A DNA stretch of 64,000 nt from Siphonodentalium dalli (GCA_032622095.1 CP136061.1:8584447-8648446); one strand, 5' to 3'. Positions 1 through 12,763 are shown, counted from the stretch's first letter. Program-made: numbers and translations. Notes: a model not told the origin generated them from the sequence alone.

Positions 1-3000
1 AGTATGAAGTAAACAGGCACCAAACGTTATATTTTATACATTGAGCCCTCAGTATGAAGTAAACAGGCACCAAACGTTATATTTTATACATTGATTCCTC
101 AGTATGATGTAAAGAGGCACCAAACGTTATATTTTATACATTGAGCCCTCAGTATGAAGTAAACAGGCACCAAACGTTATATTTTATACATTGATCCATC
201 AGTATGATGTAAACAGGCACCAAACGTTATATTTTATACATTGATCACTCAGTATGATGTAAATAGGCACCAAACGTTATATTTTATACATTGATCCCTC
301 AGTATGAAGTAAACAGGCACCAAACGTTATATTTTATACATTGATCCCTCAGTATGATGTAAACAGGCACCAAACGTTATATTTTATACATTGATCCCTC
401 AGTATGATGTAAACAGGCACCAAACGTTATATTGTATACAATGATCCCTCAATATGATGTAAACAGGCACCAAACGTTATATTTTATACATTGATCCCTC
501 AGTATGATGTAAATAGGCACCAAACGTTATATTTTATACATTGATCCCTCAGTATGAAGTAAACAGGCACCAAACGTTATATTTTATACATTGATCCCTC
601 AGTATGATGTAAACAGGCACCAAACGTTATATTTTATACATTGAGCCCTCAGTATGAAGTAAACAGGCACCAAACGTTATATTTTATACATTGATCCCTC
701 AGTATGATGTAAACAGGCACCAAACGTTATATTTTATACATTGATCCCTCAGTATGATGTAAACAGGCACCAAACGTTATATTTTATACATTGATTCCTC
801 AGTATGAAGTAAACAGGCACCAAACGTTATATTTTATACATTGATCCCTCAGTATGAAGTAAACAGGCACCAAACGTTATATTTTATACATTGATCCCTC
901 AGTATGATGTAAACAGGCACCAAACGTTATATTTTATACATTGAGCCCTCAGTATGAAGTAATCAGGCACCAAACGTTATATTTTATACATTGAGCCCTC
1001 AGTATGATGTAAACAGGCACCAAACGTTATATTTGTATACATTGATCCCTCAGTATGAAGTAAACAGGCACCAAACGTTATATTTTATACATTGAGCCCT
1101 CAGTATGATGTAAACAGGCACCAAACGTTATATTTTATACATTGATCCCTCAGTATGAAGTAAACAGGCACCAAACGTTATATTTTATGCATTGATCCCT
1201 CAGTATGAAGTAAACAGGAACCAAACGTTATATTTTATACATTGAGCCCTCAGTATGAAGTAAACAGGCACCAAACGTTATATTTTATACATTGATCCCT
1301 CAGTATGAAGTAAACAGGCACCAAACGTTATATTTAATACATTGATCCCTCAGTATGAAGTAAACAGGCACCAAACGTTATATTTAATACATTGATCCCT
1401 CAGTATGAAGTAAACAGGCACCAAACGTTATATTTTATACATTGATCCCTCAGTATGAAGTAAACAGGCACCAAACGTTATATTTTATACATTGAGCCCT
1501 CAGTATGAAGTAAACAGGCACCAAACGTTATATTTTATACATTGAGCCCTCAGTATGAAGTAAACAGGCACCAAACGTTATATTTTATACATTGATTCCT
1601 CAGTATGATGTAAACAGGCACCAAACGTTATATTTTATACAATGAGCCCTCAGTATGAAGTAAACAGGCACCAAACGTTATATTTTATACATTGATCCCT
1701 CAGTATGATGTAAATAGGCACCAAACGTCATATTTTATACATTGAGCCCTCAGTATGAAGTAAACAGGAACCAAACGTTATATTTTATACATTGAGCCCT
1801 CAGTATGATGTAAACAGGCACCAAACGTTATATTTTATACATTGATCCCTCAGTATGAAGTAAACAGGCACCAAACGTTATATTTTATACATTGATCCCT
1901 CAGTATGATGTAAACAGGCACCAAACGTTATATTTTATACATTGAGCCCTCAGTATGAAGTAAACAGGCACCAAACGTTATATTTTATACATTGATCCCT
2001 CAGTATGATGTAAATAGGCACCAAACGTTATATTTTATACATTGAGCCCTCAGTATGAAGTAAACAGGAACCAAACGTTATATTTTATACATTGAGCCCT
2101 CAGTATGATGTAAACAGGCACCAAACGTTATATTTTATACATTGATCCCTCAGTATGAAGTAAACAGGCACCAAACGTTATATTTTATACATTGAGCCCT
2201 CAGTATGAAGTAAACAGGAACCAAACGTTATATTTTATACATTGAGCCCTCAGTATGAAGTAAACAGGCACCAAACGTTATATTTTATACATTGAGCCCT
2301 CAGTATGAAGTAAACAGGCACCAAACGTTATATTTTATACATTGATCCCTCAGTATGATGTAAACAGGCACCAAACGTTATATTTTATACATTGATCCCT
2401 CAGTATGATGTAAATAGGCACCAAACGTTATATTTTATACATTGATCCCTCAGTATGAAGTAAACAGGCACCAAACGTTATATTTTATACATTGATCCCT
2501 CAGTATGAAGTAAACAGGCACCAAACGTTATATTTTATACATTGATCCCTCAGTATGATGTAAACAGGCACCAAACGTTATATTTTATACATTGACCCCT
2601 CAGTATGAAGTAAACAGGCACCAAACGTTATATTTTATACATTGATCCCTCAGTATGAAGTAAACAGGCACCAAACGTTATATTTTATACATTGAGCCCT
2701 CAGTATGAAGTAAACAGGCACCAAACGTTATATTTTATACATTGATCCCTCAGTATGATGTAAACAGGCACCAAACGTTATATGTTATACATTGATCCCT
2801 CAGTATGAAGTAAACAGGCACCAAACGTTATATTTTATACATTGATCCCTCAGTATAATGTATACAGGCACCAAACGTTATATTTTATACATTGATCCCT
2901 CAGTATGATGTAAACAGGCACCAAACGTTATATTTTATACATTGAGCCCTCAGTATGAAGTAAACAGGCACCAAACGTTATATTTTATACATTGATCCCT

Positions 3001-4740
3001 CAGTATGATGTAAATAGGCACCAAACGTTATATTTTATACATTGAGCCCTCAGTATGAAGTAAACAGGAACCAAATGTTATATTATATACATTGAGCCCT
3101 CAGTATGATGTAAACAGGCACCAAACGTTATATTTTATACATTGATCCCTCAGTATGATGTAAACAGGCACCAAACGTTATATTTTATACATTGATCCCT
3201 CAGTATGAAGTAAACAGGCACCAAACGTTATATTTTATACATTGATCCCTCAGTATGAAGTAAACAGGCACCAAACGTTATATTTTATACATTGATCCCT
3301 CAGCATGATGTAAACAGGCACCAAACGTTATATTATATACATTGATCCCTCAGTATGATGTAAACAGGCACCAAACGTTATATTTTATACATTGAGCCCT
3401 CAGTATGAAGTAAACAGGCACCAAACGTTATATTTTATACATTGATCCCTCAGTATGAAGTAAATAGGTACCAAACGTTATATTTTATACATTGATCCCT
3501 CAGTATGAAGTAAACAGGAACCAAACGTTATATTTTATACATTGATCCCTCAGTATGAAGTAAACAGGAACCAAACGTTATATTTTATACATTGATCCCT
3601 CAGTATGATGTAAACAGGCACCAAACGTTATATTTTATACATTGATCCCTCAGTATGAAGTAAACAGGCACCAAACGTTATATTTTATACATTGATTCCT
3701 CAGTATGATGTAAACAGGCACCAAACGTTATATTTTATACATTGATCCCTCAGTATGATGTAAACAGGCACCAAACGTTATATTTTATACATTGATCACT
3801 CAGTATGATGTAAATAGGCACCAAACGTTATATTTTATACATTGAGCCCTCAGTATGAAGTAAACAGGCACCAAACGTTATATTTTATACATTGATTCCT
3901 CAGTATGATGTAAACAGGCACCAAACGTTATATTTTATACATTGAGCCCTCAGTATGAAGTAAACAGGCACCAAACATTATATTTTATACATTGATCCCT
4001 CAGTATGAAGTAAACAGGAACCAAACGTTATATTTTATACATTGATCCCTCAGTATGAAGTAAACAGGAACCAAACGTTATATTTTATACATTGATCCCT
4101 CAGTATGATGTAAACAGGCACCAAACGTTATATTTTATACATTGATCCCTCAGTATGAAGTAAACAGGCACCAAACGTTATATTTTATACATTGATTCCT
4201 CAGTATGATGTAAACAGGCACCAAACGTTATATTTTATACATTGAGCCCTCAGTATGAAGTAAACAGGCACCAAACGTTATATTTCATACATTGATCCCT
4301 CAGTGTGATGTAAATAGGCACCAAACGTTATATTTTATACATTGAGCCCTCAGTATGAAGTAAACAGGAACCAAACGTTATATTTTATACATTGAGCCCT
4401 CAGTATGATGTAAACAGGCACCAAACGTTATATTTTATACATTGATCCCTCAGTATGAAGTAAACAGGCACCAAACGTTATATTTTATACATTGAGCCCT
4501 CAGTATGAAGTAAACAGGAACCAAACGTTATATTTTATACATTGAGCCCTCAGTATGAAGTAAACAGGCACCAAACGTTATATTTTATACATTGAGCCCT
4601 CAGTATGAAGTAAACAGGCACCAAACGTTATATTTTATACAATGATCCCTCAGTATGATGTAAACAGGCACCAAACGTTATATTTTATACATTGATCCCT
4701 CAGTATGATGTAAATAGGCACCAAACGTTATATTTTTATA
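1..4740. repeat. 50-bp satellite array, about 95 copies
   Basis: A head-to-tail array with a strict 50-bp period; each unit begins near AGTATGAWGTAAACAGGCAC and ends near TTGAKCCCTC. Copies differ by a few changes. Recurrent two-state positions are GAAG/GATG, AAACAGG/AAATAGG, GGCACC/GGAACC and GAGCCC/GATCCC. A rare 1-bp indel (near 1034) shifts the phase. The combinations of variants recur in blocks, so the array has amplified in segments longer than one unit. It stops at an assembly gap, so its true length is unknown. I see no coding or promoter signal. Confidence 0.97.
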
Positions 4741-4840
4741 NNNNNNNNNNNNNNNNNNNNNNNNNNNNNNNNNNNNNNNNNNNNNNNNNNNNNNNNNNNN
4801 NNNNNNNNNNNNNNNNNNNNNNNNNNNNNNNNNNNNNNNN
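4741..4840. other. Assembly gap (100 N)
   Basis: Exactly 100 N between the 50-bp satellite and the polypurine satellite. The round number suggests a placeholder of unknown length. The sequence after the gap is nearly identical to sequence from 8517 onward, so the join may be affected by repeat collapse or duplication. Confidence 0.98.
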
Positions 4841-7800
4841 TGGCCCTGGTGGTCAGGTCCTCTTTATAAAGCATTGGGGAGACAGAAGGGGAGAGAAAAG
4901 GACGGAGAGAGGAGGGAGAAAGAATGGGAAAGCGAGAGAGAAGGAGGGAGAGATAATGGGAAGTTGTGATATGTAAGAATGAAAGTCACATAGGTAAGAC
5001 AACAATTATATGCACTAAAATGACATACATGTCCTGGTGGTCAGGTCCTCTTTATTAAGCATTGGGGAGACAGAAGGGGAGAGATGAGGGAGAGAGAAGG
5101 GAGAGAGAATGGAAAAGCGAGAGAGAAGGAGGGAGGGAAGAGGGAGAGAGAAGGAGGGAGGGAGAATGAGAGCGAGAGGAGGGAGAGAACATGGGAAAGG
5201 GAGAGAGAATGAGGCAGATAGAAGATTGGAGAGAGAAGGAGGGATATGGGAGTGATAAAAGGAGTGAGAGCGAATGGGAGACAGAACGAGGGAGAGTGAA
5301 AGAGTGAGAGAGGAGGGATAGGAAAGGATGGAGAGAGAAGAATTGAGAGAAGGAGGGAGAGAGTATGAGGGAGAGAGAAGGAGGGGAGAGGATGAGGTAC
5401 AGAGGATGAGGGAGAGAGAATGTGAGACGGAAGGGGGGGGGGGACGGAAGGAGGGTGAGAGACAGGAGAGCGAAGTATGGAGAGAGAAGGAGGGAGGGAG
5501 GAGGGAGAGAGGAGGAGGGAGGGAGAATGAGAGCGAGATGAGAGAAAGAAAATGGGAAAGGGAGAGAGAATGAGGGAACGAGAAGGGGGAGAGAGAATGG
5601 TGGGGAGAGAAGGAGGGAGAGAGAATGGGAAAGCGAGAGAGAAGGAGGGAGGGAGGAGGGAGAGAGAAGGAGGGAGGGAGAATGGGAGCGGAAGGAGGGA
5701 GAGAAAAGAAGGGAGAGAGAAGGAGGGAGAGAGAAGGGAGAGAGAAGGAGGGAGAGAGAAGGATGGTGGGAGAAGAAGGGAGAGAGAGGAGGGTGAGCAG
5801 GAGGGATAGAAGGAATGAGGGAGAGAGAGATATGTAAGAATGAAAGTCACATAGGTAAGACAACAATTATATACACTAAAGTGACATATAGGCCCTGGTG
5901 GTCAGGTCCTCTTTATAAAGCATTGGGGAGACAGAATGGGAGAGAAGCAGGGAGAGAGAAGGAGGGAGAGAGAAGGGGGAGAGAAGGAGGGAGAGATAAT
6001 AGGAGGGAGAGATAATGGGAAGGGATGATATGTAAGAATGACATATAGGCCCTGGTGGTCAGGTCCTCTTTATAACGCATTGGGGATACAGAAGGGGAGA
6101 GAGGAGGGAGAGAGAATGGGAAAGCGAGAGAGGAGGGAGGGAGGATGGAGAGAGAAGGAGGGAGAGAGAAGAAGGGAGAGAGATGGAAGGGAGAGATAAG
6201 GATGGAGAGAGTAGAGGGAGAGAGAAGGAGGGAGAGAGGAAGGAGAGAGAAGGAGGGAGGCGGGAGGAGGGTGAGAGAATGGAGAGAGAATGAGGGAGAG
6301 AGAAGGAGGAAGAGATAATGAGGGAGAGAGGAGGGAGAGAGGAGTGAGAGAGAAGGAGAGGGAGAGGATGGACACGGAAGGGGAGACGGGAGGAGGAGGG
6401 TGGGAGAATGGAGAGAGAATGAGGGAGAGAGAAGGAGGGATAGAGGAGGGAGAGAGAAGGAGGGAGGCGGGAGGAGGGTGAGAGAATGGAGAGAGAATGA
6501 GGGAGAGAGAAGGAGGAAGAGATAATGAGGGAAAGAGGAGGGAGAGAGGAGGGGGAGAGAAGGAGGGGGAGAGGATGGACACGGAAGGGGAGAGGGAGGA
6601 GGAGGGTGGGAGAATGGAGAGAGAATGAGGGAGAGAGAAGGAGGGAGAGATAATGAGCGAGAGAGGAGGGAGAGAGTTGGGTGAGAGAATGGGATAGGGG
6701 TGAGCGTAGGAGGGAGAGAGGAGGGAGAGAGAAGGAGGGAGATAGAAGGAAGGAGAGAGGGTGGTTTGAGAATGGGAAAGGGAGAGAGAATGAGGGAACG
6801 AGAAGGAGGGAGAGAGAGGGAGAGAGAAGGATGGAGAGAGAAGGAGGGAGAGAGAAGAAGGGAGAGGGAGAGAGAAGGAGGGAGCGATAAGGATGGAAAG
6901 AGTGGATGGAGAGAGAAGAAGGGAGAGAGGAGGGAGAGAGAAGGAGGGAGGCGGGAGGAGGGTGATGGAATGGAGAGAGAATGAGGGAGAGAGAAGGAGG
7001 AAGAGATAATGAGGGAGAGAGGAGGGAGAGAGGAGGGAGAGAGGAGGGGGAGAGGATGGACACGGAAGGGGAGACGGGAGGAGGAGGGTGGGAGAATGGA
7101 GAGAGAATGAGGGAGAGAGAAGGAGGGAGAGAGGAGGGAGAGAGAAAGAGGGAGGCGGGAGGAGGGTGAGAGAATGGAGAGAGAATGAGGGAGAGAGAAG
7201 GAGGGAGAGAGGAGGGAGAGAGAAGGAGGGAGGCGGGAGGAGGGTGAGAGAATGGAGAGAGAATGAGGGAGAGAGAAGGAGGAAGAGATAATGAGGGAAA
7301 GAGGAGGGAGAGAGGAGGGGGAGAGAAGGAGGGGGAGAGGATGGACACGGAAGGGGAGAGGGAGGAGGAGGGTGGGAGAATGGAGAGAGAATGAGGGAGA
7401 GAGAAGGAGGGAGAGATAATGGGCGAGAGAGGAGGGAGAGAGTTGGGTGAGAGAATGGGATATGGGTGAGCGTAGGAGAGAGAGGAGGGAGAGAGAAGGG
7501 GGGATATAGAAGGAAGGAGAGATGATGGTTTGAGAATGGGAAAGGGAGAGAGAATGAGGGAACGAGAAGGAGGGAGAGAGAATGATGGAGAGAGAAGGAG
7601 GGAGAGATAGTGGGAAGGGGTGATATGTAAGAATGAAAGTCACATAGGTACGACAACAATTATATACAATAAAGTGACATATAGGCCCTGTTGGTCAGGT
7701 CCTGTTTATACAGCATTGGGGAGACAGAAGGGGAGAGAGGAGGGAGAGAGAATGGGAGAGCGAGAGAGTAGGAGGGAAGGAGGAGGGAGGGAGAAGTAGG

Positions 7801-10126
7801 GAGGGAGAATGAGAGCGAGATGAGGGAGAGAAAAGGGAAAGGGAGAGAGAATGATGGAAAGAGAAGGGGGAGAGAGAAGGGTGGTGAGAGAGGATGGAGA
7901 GATAATGGGAGAGCGAGAGAGTAGGAGGGAGGGAGGAGGGAGAGAGAAGGAGGGAGGGAGAATGAGAGCGAGATGAGGGAGAGAAAATGGGAAAGGGAGA
8001 GAGAATGAGGGAACGAGAAGGAGGAGAGAGAAGGATGGAGAGAGAAGGAGGGAGGGAGAAGGAGGGAGAGATAAGGGGAAGGGGTGATATGTAAGAATGA
8101 AAGTCACATAGGTAAGACAACAATTATATACACTAAAGTGACATATAGGCCCTGGAGGTCAGGTCCTCTTTATAAAGGAAGGGGAGACAGAAGGGGAGAG
8201 AGAAGCAGGGAGAGAGAAGGAGGGAGAGAAAAGGGGAGAGATAAGGAGGGAGGGATAATGGGAAGGGGTGATATGTAAGAATAAAAGTCACATAGGTAAG
8301 ACAACAATTATATACACTAAAGTGACATATAGGCCCCGGTGGTCAGGTCCTCTTTATAAAGCATTGGGGAGACAGAAGTGGAGAGAGAAGCAGGGAGAGA
8401 GAAGGAGTGACAGAGAAGGGGGAGAGAGAAGTAGGGAGAGATGATGGGCAGGGGTGATATGTAAGAATGAAAGTCACATAGGTAAGACAACAATTATATT
8501 CACTAAAGTGACATATTGGCCCTGGTGGTCAGGTCCTCTTTATAAAGCATTGGGGAGACAGAAGGGGAGAGAAAAGGACGGAGAGAGGAGGGAGAAAGAA
8601 TGGGAAAGCGAGAGAGAAGGAGGGAGAGATAATGGGAAGTTGTGATATGTAAGAATGAAAGTCACATAGGTAAGACAACAATTATATGCACTAAAATGAC
8701 ATACATGTCCTGGTGGTCAGGTCCTCTTTATTAAGCATTGGGGAGACAGAAGGGGAGAGATGAGGGAGAGAGAAGGGAGAGAGAATGGAAAAGCGAGAGA
8801 GAAGGAGGGAGGGAAGAGGGAGAGAGAAGGAGGGAGGGAGAATGAGAGCGAGAGGAGGGAGAGAACATGGGAAAGGGAGAGAGAATGAGGCAGATAGAAG
8901 ATTGGAGAGAGAAGGAGGGATATGGGAGTGATAAAAGGAGTGAGAGCGAATGGGAGACAGAACGAGGGAGAGTGAAAGAGTGAGAGAGGAGGGATAGGAA
9001 AGGATGGAGAGAGAAGAATTGAGAGAAGGAGGGAGAGAGTATGAGGGAGAGAGAAGGAGGGGAGAGGATGAGGTACAGAGGATGAGGGAGAGAGAATGTG
9101 AGACGGAAGGGGGGGGGGGGGACGGAAGGAGGGTGAGAGACAGGAGAGCGAAGTATGGAGAGAGAAGGAGGGAGGGAGAATGGGATAGGGAGAGAATTGG
9201 ATAGGAAGAGTAAAGGAGAGAGAGAAGGAGGGAGATAGGAGGGAGAGAGGATGGGGAGAGGAGTGTGAGAGAATAGGTTAGGGAGAGAGTAGGAGGAGAG
9301 AGAACGATGAAGAGAGGAGGGAGCGAGAAGGGGGGAGAGAGACGGAGGGTGAGACAATGGGAAAGGGAGAGAGAAGGATGGAGGGAGAAGGATGGGAGAG
9401 AAGGAGGGGGAGAGACGGGGAGACGGAAGGAGGAAGACGGACGGAGGGTGACAGAAGGGAGAGATAATGAGGGAGAGAGAAGGAGGGATAGTGAAGAGGG
9501 AGAGATAATGAGAGAGAGAAGGGGGAGACAGAAGGAGGGAGATGGAAGGTGGTGAGTGAAGGATAGAGAGAGAAGGAGGGTGAGAGAATGGGATAGGGAG
9601 AGAATGTGATAGGGAGAGTGAAGGAGAGAGAGAGGAGGATGGATACGGAAGGAGGGAGACGGAAGGAGGGTGAGAGAAGGGAGAGAGAAGGAGGGATAGA
9701 GAAGGAGGAAGAGAGAATGTGGGAGAGAGGAGGGAGAGAGGAGTGTGAGAGAATGGGATAGGGAGAGCATAGGAGGAGAGAGGAGGATGGACAGAGAATG
9801 AAGGAGCGAGGAGGGAGAGAGACGGGGGTGAGAGAATGGGAAAGGGAGAGAGAATGATGGAGGGAGAATTATATACACTAAAGTGACATATAGGCCCTGG
9901 TAGTCAGGTCCTCTTTATAAAGCATTGGGGAGACAGAAGGGAGATAGAAGGAGGGAGGGAGAGTGAATGGGGGAGAGAGAATGATGGAGGGAGAAGGAGG
10001 GAGAGAGAAGGAGGGATAGATAATGGGAAGGGATGATATGTAAGAATGACAGTCACATAGGTATGACAACAATTATATACACTAAAGTGACATATAGGCC
10101 CTGGTGGTCAGGTCCTCTTTATAAAG
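4841..10126. repeat. Polypurine GA-rich satellite with conserved spacer units
   Basis: Long tracts on the + strand are almost pure purine (GGGAGA, GAGAGAAGGAGG words), the longest about 6095-7620. They are broken by a spacer of about 110 bp that contains GATATGTAAGAATGAAAG, then CACATAGGTAAGAC, then GGTCAGGTCCTCTTTATAAA. Spacers lie near 4966, 5830, 6028 (shortened), 7623, 8087, 8273, 8456, 8642, 9865 and 10034. Larger internal duplications exist: 4841-5500 matches 8517-9178, and about 6500-6720 matches 7270-7490. Long open frames here reflect the lack of stop codons in GA or CT repeats and are not genes. Confidence 0.93.
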
Positions 10127-10921
10127 TACTAGTTAATTTTGTATTTGTGTTGTATTATAAAGCAGCACAATCATGTCAATCAAATATCTGATCAAACAAC
10201 GTATGCCATATTCAGAGATTAATATCATGTCACTCAAATATATGATCAAACAACAACGTGTGCCATATACAGAGAGTAATATGTTCTACATTATCTTATA
10301 TAGTCTCCTATGGCTATGCAAACCATGTATGCATATGTATTGGATATGTAAACTAAACAAACCCTGCATGGATATTCACGTGACATATTCACGTGACATG
10401 GTCGCTTAGTTGTTGTTCGCATTATTGTAGATAGTTTACTTTGTGGCGTTTGTAACATATAAAAAACGTTCCAGAATCACACAGATATTTAGCAGGGCAT
10501 GTGATCGCCAGCCAGTCATTCGTCCACGGACTAATCGTGTTCGGCAATCTTAACTTTCGTAAGCGCGCACAGTGTCTATGGAGCCAATTGTCTCTTATTT
10601 ACATATGGAACCCTACATAAATACATATAATTATCGTCGAAACCAATGTTGTCGTGAGAACATTCATTGGAATATTCACAAGACACAATCGTTTTGACGA
10701 TTCCGCGACCAATTTCACGCTTCTGCGGCTTGACAACCACGGTGCTACGGCAGTTCAACGATTCCGCGACAAGACTGATGTGATAAAAACGAGAAACAAA
10801 AACATAAAGAAATGAATATTTCGAGAAATACGGACAGATATGTATCATATATTATATTTGTATTAGGTAGTGCGATCTTCGATTTATCGACCATATAATT
10901 ATGACTGTAACTGTGACTCAC
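10127..10921. other. Non-coding stretch with a small tandem duplication
   Basis: AT-rich sequence without a recognisable gene. Near 10172-10285 a segment of about 60 bp (core TCAAATATMTGATCAAACAA) occurs twice in tandem. 10575-10921 lies just downstream of the minus-strand exon at 10922-11101 and would be intron of that gene. Confidence 0.6.
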
Positions 10922-11101
10922 CGGCGGGTCATAAGTTGTCGTCCATACTCGTAAAGAGTCTATGTCTGATGGCGTCTCGGTCTTTATTGATACGAAGTTA
11001 CCCGAGGATGGATCTTTTGCGAGTATCTCTTTGATTGCGCCGCCATGGTAAGTTTCAGATACCTCGATCTGCGAAATGTACACCGGTGTGGCCAATCCGA
11101 C
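10922..11101 (-). CDS. Internal exon of an FBXL4-like (discoidin-like module) gene
   Basis: The minus strand shows a 180-nt exon, phase 0 to phase 0, encoding 60 residues from VGLATPVYISQ through ETYHGGAIKEILAKD to TTTYDPP. It is bounded by an acceptor ending TTCTATATTCCAG and a consensus donor GTGAGT (10916-10921). The pattern 'PVYISQIEV-ETYHGGAIKEI' resembles the beta-rich module upstream of the F-box in FBXL4 and in related invertebrate proteins; that match is from memory of the family and was not searched. The upstream exon at 12658-12763 ends in phase 0 and gives the expected preceding segment. The acceptor and first bases of this exon are repeated in tandem upstream (11076-11405). It could belong to another protein carrying the same module. 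Start and end exons are not visible. Confidence 0.6.
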
Positions 11102-11405
11102 CTGGAATATAGAACATAATGTGTATGACACAATATAATGTGTAAATCATTGTCTGTGAGATGTACACCGGTGTGGCCAATCCGACCTGGAATATAGAAC
11201 ATAATGTGTATGACACAATATAATGTGTAAATCATTTTCTGTGAGATTTTCACCGGTGTGGCCAATCCGACCTGGAATATAGAACATAATGTGTATGACA
11301 CAATATAATGTGTAAATCATTGTCTGTGAGATGTACACCGGTGTGGCCAATCCGACCTGGAATATAGAACATAATGTGTATGACACAATATAATGTGTAA
11401 ATCAT
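11076..11405 (-). repeat. 85-bp x 4 tandem repeat copying an exon's acceptor junction
   Basis: Units start at about 11076, 11161, 11246 and 11331, exactly 85 bp apart and nearly identical. On the minus strand each carries the acceptor TTCTATATTCCAG followed by roughly 30 nt of the exon beginning GTCGGATTGGCC. Only the copy nearest the exon continues into the full coding sequence. The others give three decoy acceptors upstream. Because 85 is not a multiple of 3, use of more than one unit would change the frame. Confidence 0.93.
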
Positions 11406-12487
11406 TGACAATTGTTCAAGTTATTATGGTAACGAATGCTAAAATAGACACTCAGTGTCATAACTCAGGTAAAACTATTCCGACAATCCTTGTTTTAGAA
11501 ATCGAGCGAGATAGTGTTGTAAACATTTCATGCACAGTCAAGCAATTGCTGATTATGTTTTACTGAATTCAAGAGATTCAAAGAGACAATAGTGTAGAAT
11601 TACGTGTGATGTTCCCGGTTTGTTTTTCTTCGTTGCTTGAATTTTCGACAAAATCGATGTAGTTTTGCGGAAATGATATTTGAATAGTTTTTACATTTGG
11701 CCAAAATTACAATTTCTTTGTCTATTTTCGATAGGAAGTGGCCAGTTTTCATGAAAGCGCGAACCTTCATTGCCATCCACTCATCTGTTCAAACATGTTA
11801 TAATGCTACCAGAAATTGACACATACATAAGTAGTGGTGAATCGAAGGCACATGGCTAGGTGTTGAGAACTGGCTTCGCTGCAGACATAAACCCATGGCT
11901 TAGGCTAATATTTTTACTCGAGCGTCGGAGGAAACTCGGTCCACAGAAATATGGTTCTATTCAAATGAGTGGCAAAACTGCAAATTTTTTTTCTCGATTT
12001 ATTTATTTGGGTTTAAATATTACCCGCCCTTCACCAACTAGACAATAGCGCGACGATATATTTTTTCTCAAAAATGAGAACATAATAAAGTAACCATACT
12101 GTGCCTTAAAAAGGCTATTATTATCCATCTATTAACTAACACCATTTCCGATTGGGCAAAAGCCGCCACGTGATAGTCCTGGAAAAAGTCATATTGGACT
12201 CCCGAAAGTCACATTGGACTCCCGACTGTACAATATAACTTTTTTATTGGGACTCCGTGACGTCACGAATTAACTCTATTGCGAAACGAATCGGTGAAAT
12301 TGTGATGCGCGCACAACACTGATGGATTTTAGCAGACGTTTTTGTCCGCATTGAGGTTTTTTCTCACTTCCGTGTTTACTTTTCCAAATGATACTTTCTT
12401 TTATAGAGAATTAAGTGCCGACAAATACCAAAAATAACCACAAAAGTTTTATTCCCAAAATTTGGATAAACACACAGATGGATAATA
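11406..12487. other. Intronic or intergenic sequence, nothing recognised
   Basis: Unique-looking AT-rich sequence between the two minus-strand exons, so probably intron of that gene. A short direct repeat (GTCAYATTGGACTCCCGA, about 12190-12230) is visible. No coding, RNA or mobile-element signal could be supported. Confidence 0.5.
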
Positions 12488-12660
12488 CAAATATGTGTTC
12501 TAAGCTAGTTCGCCTGTTATAACTATATAGGTACTCACGATTAAATATGTGTTCTAAGCTAGTTCACCTGTTATAACTATATAGATACTCACGATCGTCT
12601 GGTGATTAAATATGTGTTCTAAGCTAGTTCACTTATTATAACTATACAGGTACTCACGAT
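12488..12660 (-). repeat. Three-copy tandem repeat covering an exon's donor junction
   Basis: Three copies of 54-67 bp with the core ATATGTGTTCTAAGCTAGTT followed by RTACTCACGAT. The last copy ends in the donor of the exon at 12658-12763. On the minus strand each unit contains ATCGTGAGTA, i.e. the last exon bases plus the GTGAGT donor, so two further donor-like sites lie just inside the intron. Confidence 0.88.
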
Positions 12661-12763
12661 TATGTATTGGTTTACATCCCGTGTCCCGGGCAAATATACT
12701 CCATCACTGTCACCATAACATGGATATACTTTACATGCCCCGATGATCATTGCTGCTCCATAG
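12658..12763 (-). CDS. Internal exon of an FBXL4-like gene (upstream of 10922-11101)
   Basis: A minus-strand exon of 106 nt: one base completing a codon (phase 2 entry), then 35 codons ending in phase 0. The acceptor is a long T-rich tract ending TTGTTGTTAG; the donor is GTGAGT (12652-12657). It encodes YGAAMIIGACKVYPCYGD, then a stretch ending PGTRDVNQYII. In FBXL4-type modules a 'G-x-VYP-x-YGD ... YI-V' segment directly precedes the 'PVYI--IEV-ETY-GGA' segment found in the next exon, and the phases agree. This order and phase match is the strongest support. The gene upstream and downstream is not recognised. Confidence 0.58.

Noticed and set aside
1..4740. CRISPR-like look of the 50-bp and 23-bp arrays
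   Set aside because: Units abut directly with no unique spacers, and the surroundings are eukaryotic; these are satellites.
4692..4976. Open frame running across the assembly gap
   Set aside because: It exists only because N codons are not read as stops.
5015..8123. Long Ser/Leu/Pro-rich open frames (up to 576 codons) and Arg/Glu/Gly-rich frames on the other strand
   Set aside because: They are translations of GA/CT simple repeats in several frames at once; there is no domain, no splice context, and composition alone explains the lack of stops.
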